Shown: positions 51,089 through 63,036 of the stretch, in pieces
Layout of the letters: each line of letters opens with the position of its first letter
Numbering within the stretch: the stretch's first letter is position 1
NCBI RefSeq assembly: GCF_037975245.1
Contig: NC_092569.1
Span: forward strand, 2,645,501 to 2,709,500
Reading direction: 5' to 3'
DNA: 64,000 bases
From: Apostichopus japonicus
Lineage: Eukaryota > Echinodermata > Holothuroidea > Aspidochirotida > Stichopodidae
Notes under the pieces: generated by a model
Databases searched by the model: none
What the model saw: the letters and a program-made list of their open reading frames with translations, nothing else
What the model was told of the DNA's origin: nothing
Translations under genes and position numbers: made by a program

Positions 51089-52439
51089 TGGGAACATGAC
51101 CATAGTTTACTCCTCATACACGTCTCACATGAAAACATTTCACAGGTCAAATCCATGGATATTGTACTTTCCTAAACTCTCAAACAATGACCTGCATACC
51201 CTGTATATGAACTGGTAAAGTCCAGGTAAAAACTTTGAAACTTATGTCTAAAAATTTTCAAACTGATGACCACAGATACCCAGAATTGTGAGTAACTGTT
51301 GTATTTTTAAACTCATTCCCAAATACCTAAAATGAATATAGAGTTTAATCCCCTTGTGTTTCACACAGGGTAAACAGAACAAGTCAAACAACACTCCATT
51401 GGAACACTTACTACTTCAATTAGACGATTAGTATTGTGAACAGCCCCCCCCCCCCCCAACCCCACTAAAAATGGAAATTAATTTAATTAATATTTTATTT
51501 ATTTTTCTTTTCCACTAAAGAAGCCATTGATGAGGCCGATAGGTTTAGAAGAGGCTCATCTGTATGTTAATAAGTCTCAGCACAATATACCAAGGGAAAA
51601 CAAGTCAAGAGTCTTAATTTAAAAAAAAAAAAAAAAAAGTCCATGTGGAGGAGAAGTAAGATGCGCAGCAAATTGCTGGATATTATGTTAAAGAGAGTGC
51701 CAATTCAACGGACAAAAGTCGCCTCAGGAAAAAGCGATTTCCCTAATCGACAATTTTTGGTTCAAGTGGTGGAAGAAAAGCCACTAAATGGCACTCAGCT
51801 TACTTTTGGTCTTATCTGGGAAACCGGGTTGGTTTGGGCTATGAGGAGTTTTTTTTTCTTCTTTTTTTTCGTGACCGTTACTGCGCAATGTTTTACTTGA
51901 GGAAACAGTTCAATTCTCGCCCCTCGTGTCATCGAAACGGGATGGTTTTCGAGTAACCCTCAGCAGAATTGCAAAGCATCCAACAAGGACAATAATTTTT
52001 GGGGTTGTTTTTTTGGTTACTCATAAAAACATGCAAATAAAATTGTTTTGCAGTGACCCTCTTTTTTCTTCACTTTCTCTAGATATTTCTAAGTTCCCTT
52101 CATATTTCGTTAGGTTTCTGTATAATGTTTTGTGACATCGACTATAAAGGTAATTTCATAAATAGCAAAGAGAGAAAAAACACAAAAAATTATTGGTATA
52201 AAAAAATTGATAAATGCAGCAATAAAATGATATTTATGCTTATAATGTATCCTATAATCATAAGGAAGACAACCCACCATTTTCCCTAAAGCATAATTAT
52301 CAAAAATGGAGTCAAATTTTCAGGCACATCTATTTCTTTTAAAATAAATTTGTGCATAATGATATTCTCTAACGGCTAATACAATAACTAATTTCAGCAA
52401 AGATCTGTGCAGTCATTATTATTTACTAAGCCCTCTATG

Positions 52440-52862
52440 TCACCACCATCTGAAATTAACATCTTGGAAGCACCCAACCCCTTATAGCCATGACCACCTA
52501 AAACCCCTGGATGTACCCTCTGCTAACCCTGTCAAGGTCCTCAAACTAACACCATGCAAGCAACCAATCCCTTACAGCCATCACCACCTAAACCCACCGG
52601 ATGTATCCTCTGCTAACTCTGTCAAGGACCTCACACTTCACCATGCATGCACCCAACACCCAGCCATCCCCACCTCAAAGCCACACCGTGTACCACCTGA
52701 TAACCCTGCCAAGTACCTCAAACAAACACCATACATGCACCAACACCTTACAGCCATCCCTACCTGAAACCATCTCCTGTACCTGCTAACCCTACCGCTT
52801 CCAACTAACACCATGCAAGCACCCATTCCTTACATCCATCCCCACCTGAAACCACCCTGTAC
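52440..52862. repeat. Degenerate minisatellite, unit about 88 bp
   Basis: Five diverged copies marked by GGAAGCACCC, ATGCAAGCAACC, ATGCATGCACCC, ATACATGCACC and ATGCAAGCACCC at about 52464, 52554, 52642, 52731 and 52811. Each unit also holds a TTACAGCCATC-like block and a CTGCTAACCCT-like block. The array is C-rich on the plus strand, and open frames across it are artefacts. Confidence 0.85.
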
Positions 52863-53284
52863 TTCAATTGGGGGAAATCATTTTCTTTCAAACAGAGGGA
52901 ATACTGCTACCTTTGTTTTCAGCTACGAATCACAAAAGACTGTCTTTGAGTTCATGAGAGCATTCCAACAAGTACAGTGGGTTCATGTTGGCGACAACCA
53001 TCCACTCATTTCTCTGTCTACATACACCCATGGGGGTTTCCCTGTCACAAAAGTACTGTACATCTTTGGCTTAAAAAATCGGCAAACATTCAAAGCAGAC
53101 GTCAAAAAACATTTTCTACATTTCTTTTATGGCAGGTCCTGTGGGATATGAAGTTATGAACCATCTCATTGATTAATCAATGGCCAAAAACTTGATTATT
53201 GGTATAAATCATAACAATAACATATAATATATGTAATAATGTCATAATAATATCAAAAAATATCATAACACAAATCTTAATAAT

Positions 53285-54523
53285 TAGAGCCAGTAAGCTT
53301 CAATACCTCCAGCTTCGTTTCATTTCATAGAATCCTTGGCACTAATTATCTTTTATATGGCATTGGGGAAGGAGGAAACTCCTAGGTGTACTTTTTGTGG
53401 AGGAATAAAAGATGAGACTAGAACATATTTTCTGGGAATGTAAAGTTACTTCTAATTTCATTCTTGATGTTGAGTAGGCACTACTTGGTAGACAGAACTT
53501 TTTGTTTTCAAAACAAGACTTTTTTGTTTGGTTATAAACTTACTCTCAAACATCCCTACAACTTTCTAATTTTTCATGCGAAATATTTCATATTTCAACA
53601 GAAAACTCTGGGTAGTATTCCAAAGTGTCGCGTCCGTCCCAGTACGGTAAGGCAGATTTCGATGGTCGCGTGGCAGGGACGACACGAATAACATGAATAT
53701 CCAGTCCAACAGAGAGATATAATGATTCGTACTATTTATTCCGCCGGATTGATCAGATTAAATATGTTGAAACCTATATAAGTAGTGGAATTTCTGGTAT
53801 ATTTTTACGTGCCTTCACACACGGACACCTTACACAGTAGAGGTATACAGTGAGACTGAAGTGGCTTACAAAACTGTCACACACGAGGCAAAAGACAAGT
53901 TACTTTCCTCCAATCACAAGTTTACGTTTCTGTCACAAGACAGCAGCAGCCAATCACACTACATATACGTTGAATTCCTGGAAATCATTTAAGGGATAAG
54001 TTAAACAGAGCATTTACATACATCTGCATATGTTAAATATACATGAGGGTTCACGACACTATAAGTGTATGACATAACACCAAGGGTATAGATTTCCTAT
54101 CTAAATTTAAGTTTAACTTACAAATTGAATATTATGTATGTAAGAATAAGCCTAATCCTCCGATCTCCCTTCAAGAATTTAAAACTGCATTTAGTAAGAA
54201 GGATTTCATTTGCAGTCAGCGCTCTTTTTATAGGGTCTCATTGCTTGTTTGGGTTCCTGTTTAGTATTTCTTCTTCGTAATGTTTTGCTTCTCATTGTTG
54301 TGCAAGTTGCGATCGTTATAGTTGAATAGTATTATTGTACATTTTGTCTCTGCGGCTACACTGTATGTTTTGATATTGTTTTGTACTATTTAAACTAAAG
54401 CTAAAGAAAATATTAAATTGTTATGCAATGATTGGGTTGTATTGTAATATTAAAGAACTCACAAAATTATCATGTTTATTTGTATAAATGTCAAATGAGT
54501 CAATAAAAGAGATGAAAAAAAAA
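53285..54523 (+). mobile_element. 5'-truncated L1/Tx1-type LINE with 12-bp target duplication
   Basis: The insertion is bordered by identical AATCTTAATAAT at 53273-53284 and 54524-54535 and ends in an A-rich tail, the signature of target-primed reverse transcription. Plus-strand frames contain R-I-L-G-T-N-Y-L-L-Y, then C-T-F-C-G, then H-I-F-W-E-C-K, then N-F-L-I-F-H-A-K-Y-F-I-F. After an interrupting solo LTR comes Q-I-E-Y-Y-V-C-K and a stop near 54266. This order matches the C-terminal region of Tx1/L1-clade polyproteins (C-x-F-C and E-x-x-H-x-F-W-x-C patterns). At least two frameshifts, before C-T-F-C and before H-I-F-W, show it is inactive. Confidence 0.85.
53626..54079 (-). mobile_element. 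Solo LTR nested in the LINE
   Basis: A 454-bp segment interrupts the LINE frame. On the minus strand it starts TGTTATGTCA and ends GACGCGACA, the TG...CA borders of an LTR. It is flanked by CAAAG (53621-53625) and CCAAG (54080-54084), a 5-bp duplication with one mismatch. Removing the segment and one duplicate restores an open frame through I-P-K-G-I-D-F-L-S-K. A minus-strand AATAAA lies at 53740-53735. No internal retroviral-like coding region is present, so it is the scar of recombination between two LTRs, probably of a Ty3-type element (5-bp duplication). Confidence 0.75.
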
Positions 54524-54535
54524 AATCTTAATAAT

Positions 54536-54602
54536 AACAATAACAAAAATTATAATAACAAAAAAAAATAATAATAACAATCATAATAATAATAAATAAT
54601 GG
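54536..54602. repeat. AAT/AAC-rich low-complexity tract
   Basis: Irregular AAT, AATAAC and AATAAT units following the LINE target duplication. Confidence 0.8.
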
Positions 54603-55328
54603 CAAGGACAATGTATGTGTCGCATGATTTGAACATTCAAAGAGAATATGAATCGTCTAATCACAGAAGGGAAGGATTTTGTCGACTAAATATGTATGTA
54701 TATATATCAGCAGTAACCCCAGAGAAACTGATCTCATGCACTGATCTCAACCTTGAAATCAGCGGTTTTGAATTTTGACCAAGGAATGCGTCAGGTTTCA
54801 AAACGGTTAGTTAAAGACATTAATTTGAAGGATCGATACCGAATCCATGCCTACGTAAAATCCTGGCATTTAACGGTACGCTAGTACCAGAGCGGCCTCG
54901 GTAAACCTATAGGTGTGCTTCGGTTTCCTTTCTCGAAGATACAGAAGGAAGAAAGAGACCAAAGAAAGAAAAAAATCTGCTTTAATTATATCAGAGCTTA
55001 ATGAAATACCATCCAGGGATATCAAATGCTTATCGGGAGTAGCATAAACACCTTCGAAAACACTTCATCGCACTCCAGAAATCAAAAGTTTTAAATAAAA
55101 AACGAAAAGTGTAGAATAGTTTTATTTTTCACTTTACTCTTCCATTTATTGGGGAGACAGAGGGATTCTCAGGAAGGTACCTCAAAAATATTGATTTATT
55201 TGAAGAAGAAAAAAAAAAAAAAAGAATAGGGAAAGCAAGAAAGAAAAAAAAAGGCTTAGAACTTTCTTTTTTATGATAATGTTGGCAGTATCATCATGGA
55301 AAATTGCTCATGGAAAGTTGAAGCTGGG

Positions 55329-55382
55329 AGTGGAGGTGGGGGTGGGGGTGGGGGTGGGGGTGGGGGTGGGGGGGGTGAGGGG
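55329..55382. repeat. GGGGGT hexamer repeat
   Basis: At least six consecutive TGGGGG units followed by a longer G-run. This is a strong G-quadruplex-prone sequence on the plus strand. Confidence 0.93.
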
Positions 55383-58232
55383 GAATCTACGGTTACTTAT
55401 GTGTAGATTGACCTTCGGAGATTGGTCAGGAACATCAGTAAATGTACGGTTACAGATGCAAGAAACATATTTTTTTCTTCCTTTGTTAATATTATAGGTT
55501 GCGAGAAGGGAGAGGGGTGGGGGGGACATGCATCCCCTATGTCCCCACCCTGTCCTTATGACCCAGATAAAATTCAGTCACAAAATCAGATCAGTCACGT
55601 ACCCTCATGACAACTAAACATGTGGAGAAGTGATGGCAGTATAAGTTTACAGCTATAGTTTCTGATGGTACCAGGGGGGTGGGGTGGGGGGTTGGGGCAG
55701 GGGAAGGGATCAGAGTGGAGGGGTACCTCTAGGCACATTCTCCTTTCAGCTGTAATTTTCAATGTTTCATGCTTTAGAGTGGTCAGTGATGTTTAGTTTA
55801 TTTCTTGTCAATCTGCGTGAATCTATTTCCCTCTCAATGGGTTGAGATGAATGTGTAAATGTGCTGAATGTGTAAAGAGCTCAAAGCTAGGTCAGAGTCT
55901 GTGAACTGGCCAATGAGAATTATGGAGAAATCCAAATATTAATGAAATATGCATATCCAGAATGTTAAACATAATTCACAGAAGAAAGAAATATACAGCA
56001 AGAAAGAGAGGAAAGAATGATCATTATGTCCACAGGCTAGACAAAGAAATCATACTTTGAATTAGGTGCCACAGAGGTTGCTTGATTTTCTGACGCAAAA
56101 GAGGAACTGTTTGTCTGTGTAAAACTTAACTTCACCTTTTTTTTGCGTCTCCTTACAATTATCAAAGTGAGGCTCCATCCCTGCCGTTTTCTTAAATCAA
56201 ATCCTTAACCCAAAGTCGTTATGAATATCTGGAAATATTGTTAATCCAGTTCATCAAACGGAAAATTTAATTAGCTCCCTTGTTTCGACACTGACTGATG
56301 TTATTATCCGTTTTGCCTAAATAAATCAATACTGTTTGCAGGGAATACAGATGTTTAATGGTATTTCTCTAGATATATTTTCACTGTTTTGACAAAATAC
56401 CTGCCATTGCATCAAACTTTAGGTATTATCAACACAAGTTGCTATTATGCCAGAAGCTTGATCTCCATGACAACAATTTAACACTACCAGAAAATATAAC
56501 ACAAAAACATGATTTGTAATATTTATCATTTTCAATTCACCCCTTGCTGACAAGGTTTGGGAAACTGAACATTAATAATATCCCACTTCATCTCCCACAT
56601 CCTACACCCCCCAAAAAACAAAAAAACAAAATATTTAAAACCTTGATGAATGTGCTATTTGGTTAAATTTTAGTAGTATTCCTCTCAGTAAAGTGGTTTT
56701 TGACCATGCACCTACCCATAATCTGCCAAAGATTACACGTAGCGTTTTGAAGCATGCAGTGATGACATTTTTAACGTTAACCTTATTCATGTGAAGTCTT
56801 TGAAAAAGGGTCAAGTAAGACGCAGAAATGATATTGTCTATGTTAGCGACAACAAGTTATCATAAAATGTTAATTTCCCATTTCTCTCAACATGAAAACC
56901 TTCCCTCATCTGTTTCTACTTTTGGAAGGGGGAGGAGAGGGAGAGACGGAAGGGTTCCTTCCAACGGGAGGACATGTTATAGGAGGCTCCCAGGAGTTGA
57001 AGAGCAAAAAGTTGACATTGACTTAACACTTACTACTGATGATGATGAGTAGGAAGGTTAATTTTGTAACCTCAATGTCAAAAACTGACGTCTGCCAGTT
57101 TTTTCTTAGTTTTTATTTTATGATGTCACCGTAAACTACGGATATTGCTCCAAACACATTACGAGACGAGAAGCATCAACACTCTTCCCGTCTCTTCTTT
57201 AAATAATAAATATATAAGTGCCTGTTCCTTCACATTAGTCGTTTCCAAAAATAACTTTTCTGTCAGGATACCCTCTCGTCTGCCAAACCGTGCCCCTCCA
57301 GGATGTAGCTACTAGCAAGGTCCTCACTCCCCCCCCCCCCCCTCTGTCGTCATCATCTGCCCTGGGAGCCAAAAAAAAGCGGAGAAATACTTGTAACAAA
57401 TTTTCCCAAATATCCACATTTACGAGCCCCGGCGACGTACGTGCGTTTATCGTGCCCTGCCTTTCGCCATGTGCTTGTACGTGTGCAGTGCTAAAGCTAT
57501 GTACGGGAGTAGAGACTGTCACTATACTACTACCGCTTGGTCATTATCATCATTACATCTCTCTCTTCATCTTCGTCGGAACTGCTCCGTCCAGAGAGGA
57601 GTGTAGATAGAGTATCATGTTCTCCGCGTCTAGACGCGCACGGATCTGTCAACATCTGCTTAACGCGGAGATGGGAGAGAATCTCTCCGGGTGCAATTCA
57701 AAAAGGAGATGAATACGTGAATATTCATAGCCAAACACTCTCTGGGCATGTAGCGTGGAAAAATGTTATGTAGTCTCTGCCAGGGCATGTTTTGTCATGA
57801 ATTTAAACCCTTCAAGTGTGTAAAAGGGTTCCTTAGGAGGCCCCAGTTCACCTATGTTGCCCCACGGGCACGAGGCTACCGTGACAATGCGATACAGGGG
57901 GAGAGAGAAAAGTCCAAATCTCAAGGGTAACTTGACTCAAGGAGATTAAATTTGAGACAATTATCCACAAAAAGGAACAAAAAAGCGGGTCAAAATTTCT
58001 GGATTTGGCAGGATTAAGAGAGCTTCACCTTCCTATGATTCATCACTGCGCGAGGAACGTGAAAGCCGAGCAGAACATTTTTAAGAAAGGAATATGCGAG
58101 TATTGAGCGGTGAGGAATAATGTCAGGATTTAATGTCACGTATCTCAAGGGATGAGTAAGCTCACAAATATAAAATAAACTGGTCAACTTTGGGAAATAT
58201 TAATTTACACAATTATTTTTCAGCCAGCAATC

Positions 58233-58239
58233 ATATATA

Positions 58240-58313
<74 letters not shown>
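58233..58313. repeat. TA microsatellite
   Basis: About 80 bases of TA repeat, with one early GA interruption. Confidence 0.96.
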
Positions 58314-58316
<3 letters not shown>

Positions 58317-61300
58317 TAATATATGATGTATAGTCCCTCAAAGATATAATTTATGCAGAATAGAAAAACAGTGGTTGCCAATGGAGTTAAAGATATATAC
58401 ACACCATTCCCAATGGTGCCCGCCCCCCTTCAACCCCTGAGGTAGATAGCACTTAATTAAACTGCCCGCATGTCTGACTGAGACCGGGATTATATGGATT
58501 GACATGGGGGGAAGGGGAGGGGGCAGGGAGGATAACAATTTAAGTAGGGGGGCACAATATTATTTGTGTCCAATTAACTTGTGAATCTTTTTCTACCCAT
58601 GGTGGTCGTAAACATGGCAGTGGGAAAAGTTAGCACAGGGGGAGGGGGAGGAGGGGCTCTGGACCTGACTGAAGGTAAAACTAGTTTCAGGACAGAGGAT
58701 CATTTCATATTGACCAGTTATGCTTCTTTTTTTTCGAAGTCGGTCAGAAACTTTTCCAAACGTCTGAGTATTTCTTAAAATAAGATTACAGTCATCTAAG
58801 CTACGACATTCTGCTACATTTTTTCACCATATACTTTTTAATATAGTAGTATAAAAAGCAAATTTTCGAAATTTCAAAAATTTTCTGACAAAGCGTTTAG
58901 AAATAATCTGTCACTTGTTGTTTACCTTATTCATTCAACTTCTAGATTAAAAATACTTCCAACATAAATTTCACCAAATAAAACAGCTGAAAACTGTAGC
59001 CATTACATGCTTCCAATTTAACTTGTAAGTTTCTTAAAAATTATTTCCATTCATCACCAAATCACAAATGCTCCGTACAAACTCATCAGAAATCAAATCT
59101 ACTTTCTCATCAAAACTATTTTCATGAAATAACCAAAAATATGAAAATGTGATTTTCACTGTTTTTTCAAAGCACAACAGAAATGATGACATATTCAATC
59201 CTAGCTGAGCTTCATTGTACTTTTGGCATAAAATAAACCAAAATTGTCCTCAAAACAAGCAAACAACAATATACATATATAAATAAAAAAATAAAAATTA
59301 TTCATCATATTCAAATTGTTCATTTTTATAGGCAGATTAAGTGGAAAATAATTTATAATACACAGAGAGAATTCCAGATTGTAATTCAATGCTTTGATAC
59401 AGTTGAGAAGGAGAAAAATAATTAGTGCTATGTATCGGCCGACATTATCCCCTCAAATGGTTGAGTTTACAGTCTCTTGAAAAGGAGTAAACAGTCTTCT
59501 CATTTTTTTAAAAACTAAAAAAGTTACCCATTATTTTCCTCACTCCAAACCCCACATTTGTAAACCAAAATATTATGTTATTAAAAATAGACATTGCCCA
59601 ATGCTATACTCAAAACTTCACAATTAAACCCAGCTGGATAAAACACAAGCTATCCTATAAAACCATCTGATCCGTCCATCTTAATCCACGATAAATGTTC
59701 CAACAAAACAAAAAACAAAGAAATATCTCCCCAAAAACAAGCAACAATGACCTGTTGAAATTTCATTTTCTTTTACTGAGACACCCAACCCTCCCCCCCC
59801 CCACCCCGACATTTTGAAAAGTTCACTGAACCAAAATGATGGGCGCGGGCGGGCGGGCGGGCGGTGTATCTCGTCTATGACCCTGACTGTGATTATAAAG
59901 CGAACGCACCATGTTGTGATCATTCCGGCACACTAATAGTTTAGTTCAACAGTTCATTACCACTGGCTTCTTCTCTCTGCCCGGCTACCACCAGCTGAAT
60001 CTATTTCTACATGAATGAACATACGGACGCGGCGCGCTAGCCGTGGTGGAGAAAGAATCTGATCACATGTTGTTTTTTTTTTACACGATAATGGGGAATA
60101 TAAACATACAGAGATATGGCCCGCTGACTATTGACTGGTTGAGCGTGCAAGTGCTCCTGTCTGTCACAGCGCATTAAAACCTGCCCCCGGAAACACAAGA
60201 GCTTAAACCTCATAGAAATGGCAGAGAAAAAGGCATTGTGTGCACAGCTTGGCATAACAGGAAAATGTTTTATAAGCATTAAATGTGGTTTAGCAGAGAA
60301 AAAAAAAGACTAAAAATATGGAAGGGAAGAGAAGGGGAAATATAAAGAGGTAGAGACATGGCTTGCCTTAAATACAGAATTGGTTTTATCTCCTGGGAGC
60401 TTTAAACAGACTTTGGTAAATGCACCGTTAATTAACGAGTAATATTTTGTCTGTGGTGCTGCAGGGGGTCATGCTTGCCATCGGTACAGTTTCTGAACAC
60501 ACAGAGCCTTGATATTCTGCGACATTATACGCTGTAAACCAGGTTGGGAAGCGAGGCTGGGGTACGAGGGGATAGGAGATTGTTGCAAGAGGTGCGTGAA
60601 TGTGGAACGACGAGTCGCTAGAGACAATTTGATGAGATGGTGTTGGACTGGGAGGATGGAGCTCCAATACTGAAGTTAATTCTTTACAAAACTAATGGGA
60701 AGGGTGGTCTTGTGGACTCTGACGAGGGGCTAGAGGAGCATGTAGGGCTGGCAGAAATATGCAAGAGTCTGGAAGAAGGTAGGACCTGCAGAAACTGTGA
60801 GGGTCAGCCAGCGACGGGATACGGCTCAGAGAATGATACCGGAATGGTAAATGGGAATGGTTTATTTGAGAAAGAGAAATTCTGTTTCACGTCACAGATC
60901 TCACGAAATATGCACGGTTCTGGTTGTCACATAAAAGTACGTAAAATGGTAGTTTTGGATCCATTCTCACTTTTCCAGGCAATTTTTTTAAGCCATGAAC
61001 TGTGAAATTCAAAACGACACAAATTCTCTATGGATTAGACCGAATGCTGTGCTGTTATCCTCATTACGTTAGTACTAGCAAAGGTCAGACGCTCAGATAA
61101 GATAGAAAGGGGGGGAAAAATAAGGAACAGGAATGGTCACTCCACAAAAAAAAAAAAAGTGTCCAAGAGAAGACTTGCCTCAATCTGTTTTATATTTAGT
61201 GGTGTTACAGTTATTACATTTTTAATACATTAGATATTTCTTAGAACCAGGACACAATGGTAAGGGGTCACCTATGCACTGAGAGGACATGTTTTTTTTA

Positions 61301-62472
61301 AGGTGACTATTCAGACACGTATTCCAAGACTAGCTCCAAATGGGCTGACCAGAAATGTGGAATATGATCTTGTATTTTACGCTGTGAGAGAAAATTGACA
61401 CTGCTCTCAATCTGTCATATTGCTGGCATGTTTCTGGACTAATCAGTTTGCTAATAATGGGACAGGGGATTAACAAACATGGCCACAAATCAGTTTATCC
61501 TAAAACCTGCTGGCTACTAGCTAACAAACAGTTGATTAAATCTTAGGCTTCTTAAAAAGCCTTCAAATCACTAACAACCCCCTCCCCTCCTCCCCACAAC
61601 CCAAAGAAAACAAGAAAAAAGTATGAAAAAAGAAAAGCATTGTAGATTTATATGTTCCCAGACCTTTTTTTTTTAAGAACTTTTGGTAGGAGACAGAAAA
61701 TTTAATGACGACAAAATATGAGAAAAATTATATCCCTCCACTATGATGAAAATAAGTTATTAGTAGAAATAAATACTTTGTTAAATACAATTTTATTTAT
61801 AGATGAGTGATGGAAGCTGTACCTAATACCTTCAGCATAAAGTATCTTTAATATCAGTGGTGGTATCAATAGATCAATATATTTCACTCTTAATTTCGGT
61901 TTAGTTTCGTGAATCCCACGATTTGTAATTGTCATTCCTGCTACCTGGACCGCTATTTATTGTCCCTTCATGGGGGAAGGAATTAAGGTGTATTTACCTC
62001 GGCACCTGACTACTTTTAACAAAATACCGAGGGCAGTAAAGCCACAACATTCCTCTTTGCGGGCAGTGCAGTACCGTCATGGTGAGCCAAGTTGTTTCAG
62101 AACCACTTGAAAGAAAAGAAACCCATACCCCTCTTCTCAAGAAAAAGGAACCCACCTTAAATACCAGATCCACGGACTCTGATCGACAACTCTTCAAAGC
62201 TGCAAATTTTTGGGTAGGTTTACAGGAAATCTGGTTCCTGGTGGGTTTTTTAAATTTACGGTGACCTAATGTTAGTGTCGTCGATCAGGGAACGCTAGCC
62301 TCTACACTCCACACTCTCACCTAATATGTAGTCAGAAGGACAAGCAAATGTAATTGCCCAAGTTTCGATAGTCTTCGAACTCTTATCACCGACGGCATTA
62401 TAAGGATGAGGGATGGAAAATTGAGAAAGTTTTTGGGTGAAAAAATGAAAAAATAATAAATTTGGTACTTAC

Positions 62473-62524
62473 ATAGGGGCTCCTTCCCCATGGCTGGCTG
62501 CCCCAGCCCGTTGAAGTTGGTGAT
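62473..62524 (-). CDS. Probable upstream exon of the PRDM-family gene
   Basis: A 52-bp minus-strand segment with a strong acceptor (TTTTTTCATCTTCTTCGCTCACAG) and a perfect donor GTAAGT. It is locally GC-rich in an AT-rich setting. In the frame that ends in phase 1 it encodes I-T-N-F-N-G-L-G-Q-P-A-M-G-K-E-P-L plus one T. Joining that T to the GG that opens the knuckle exon gives TGG (Trp), and so the expected W-C-E-N-C. The GCCATGG inside it is a good translation-start context, so it could also hold an initiator Met. The link to the PRDM gene rests on strand, phase and the Trp codon, not on recognised homology. The 38-kb gap could hide further exons. Confidence 0.55.
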
Positions 62525-62999
62525 CTGTGAGCGAAGAAGATGAAAAAATGTTGTTTCCAAGAGTTCCCAATATTTCTTTTATTGCAATCTTTCTACAGTC
62601 AATTACGTAATTAATATCAAACAAGTTGCAGAGGACTTTTAATGCCAAGTATTCCTTTATACACAAAAAACAATTTATGTTTTAAAGAATTTGTTACGAG
62701 CTACGCCCTTCTGGACTTTTGATCCTGACTGCAGCTTTAACAGCGGTAAGAAATTACAAAATTTGGTCAAAATGTTCGATTTTCTTCCAAAATCTATAAT
62801 TCTGCTTAATTACTTTAAGCAATCGTAATTAGTAGAAGATGGACTGTAAACCCTATTCTCAAAATATCGTTTGACGGAGCAAGCTTTGCCGAAAGACGTA
62901 GCAATCTCTTTTGTTTTTGCGTATCCTGCCCATTTACGTGATTACCATACGAATCTGAAAAAATGCTTCGTTAGGTGCTGCTGTCATCTCTGGACTTAC
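62525..62999 (-). other. Putative short intron between upstream exons
   Basis: A 475-bp AT-rich stretch between the 52-bp exon and the weaker 37-bp candidate. No other feature is seen. Confidence 0.35.
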
Positions 63000-63036
63000 T
63001 CTATTCCCTGTCGTGCTGATAAATCCCATTCCGAGT
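63000..63036 (-). CDS. Candidate 37-bp exon upstream of the PRDM exon
   Basis: A minus-strand segment following a good pyrimidine tract (GATTTTCCCCTTCCGTCAG) and followed by GTAAGT. If it ends in phase 0, as the 52-bp exon requires, it reads L-G-M-G-F-I-S-T-T-G-N-R after one carried base. Another frame is also open, so the translation is not certain. It might be a 5' non-coding exon or a chance pair of splice signals. Confidence 0.32.

Larger units (their letters stand above)
24358..62472 (-). other. Apparent 38-kb intron of the PRDM gene
   Basis: The knuckle exon needs an upstream exon ending in phase 1, and the nearest good candidate found is at 62.5 kb. Exons lying between them may have been missed. 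The contents that can be named are listed separately. Unlisted stretches, including 24.4-27.6, 28.1-31.3, 35.0-39.1, 40.0-47.3, 48.4-52.4 and 54.6-62.4 kb, are AT-rich intronic-looking DNA with poly-A, poly-T, poly-G and poly-C runs, and show no exon that I could support. Confidence 0.55.

Noticed and set aside
62156-62199. 44-bp segment bordered by TTTGCAG and GTGGGT on the minus strand
   Set aside because: Poor pyrimidine tract, and its phase cannot connect the 62.5-kb exon to the knuckle exon.
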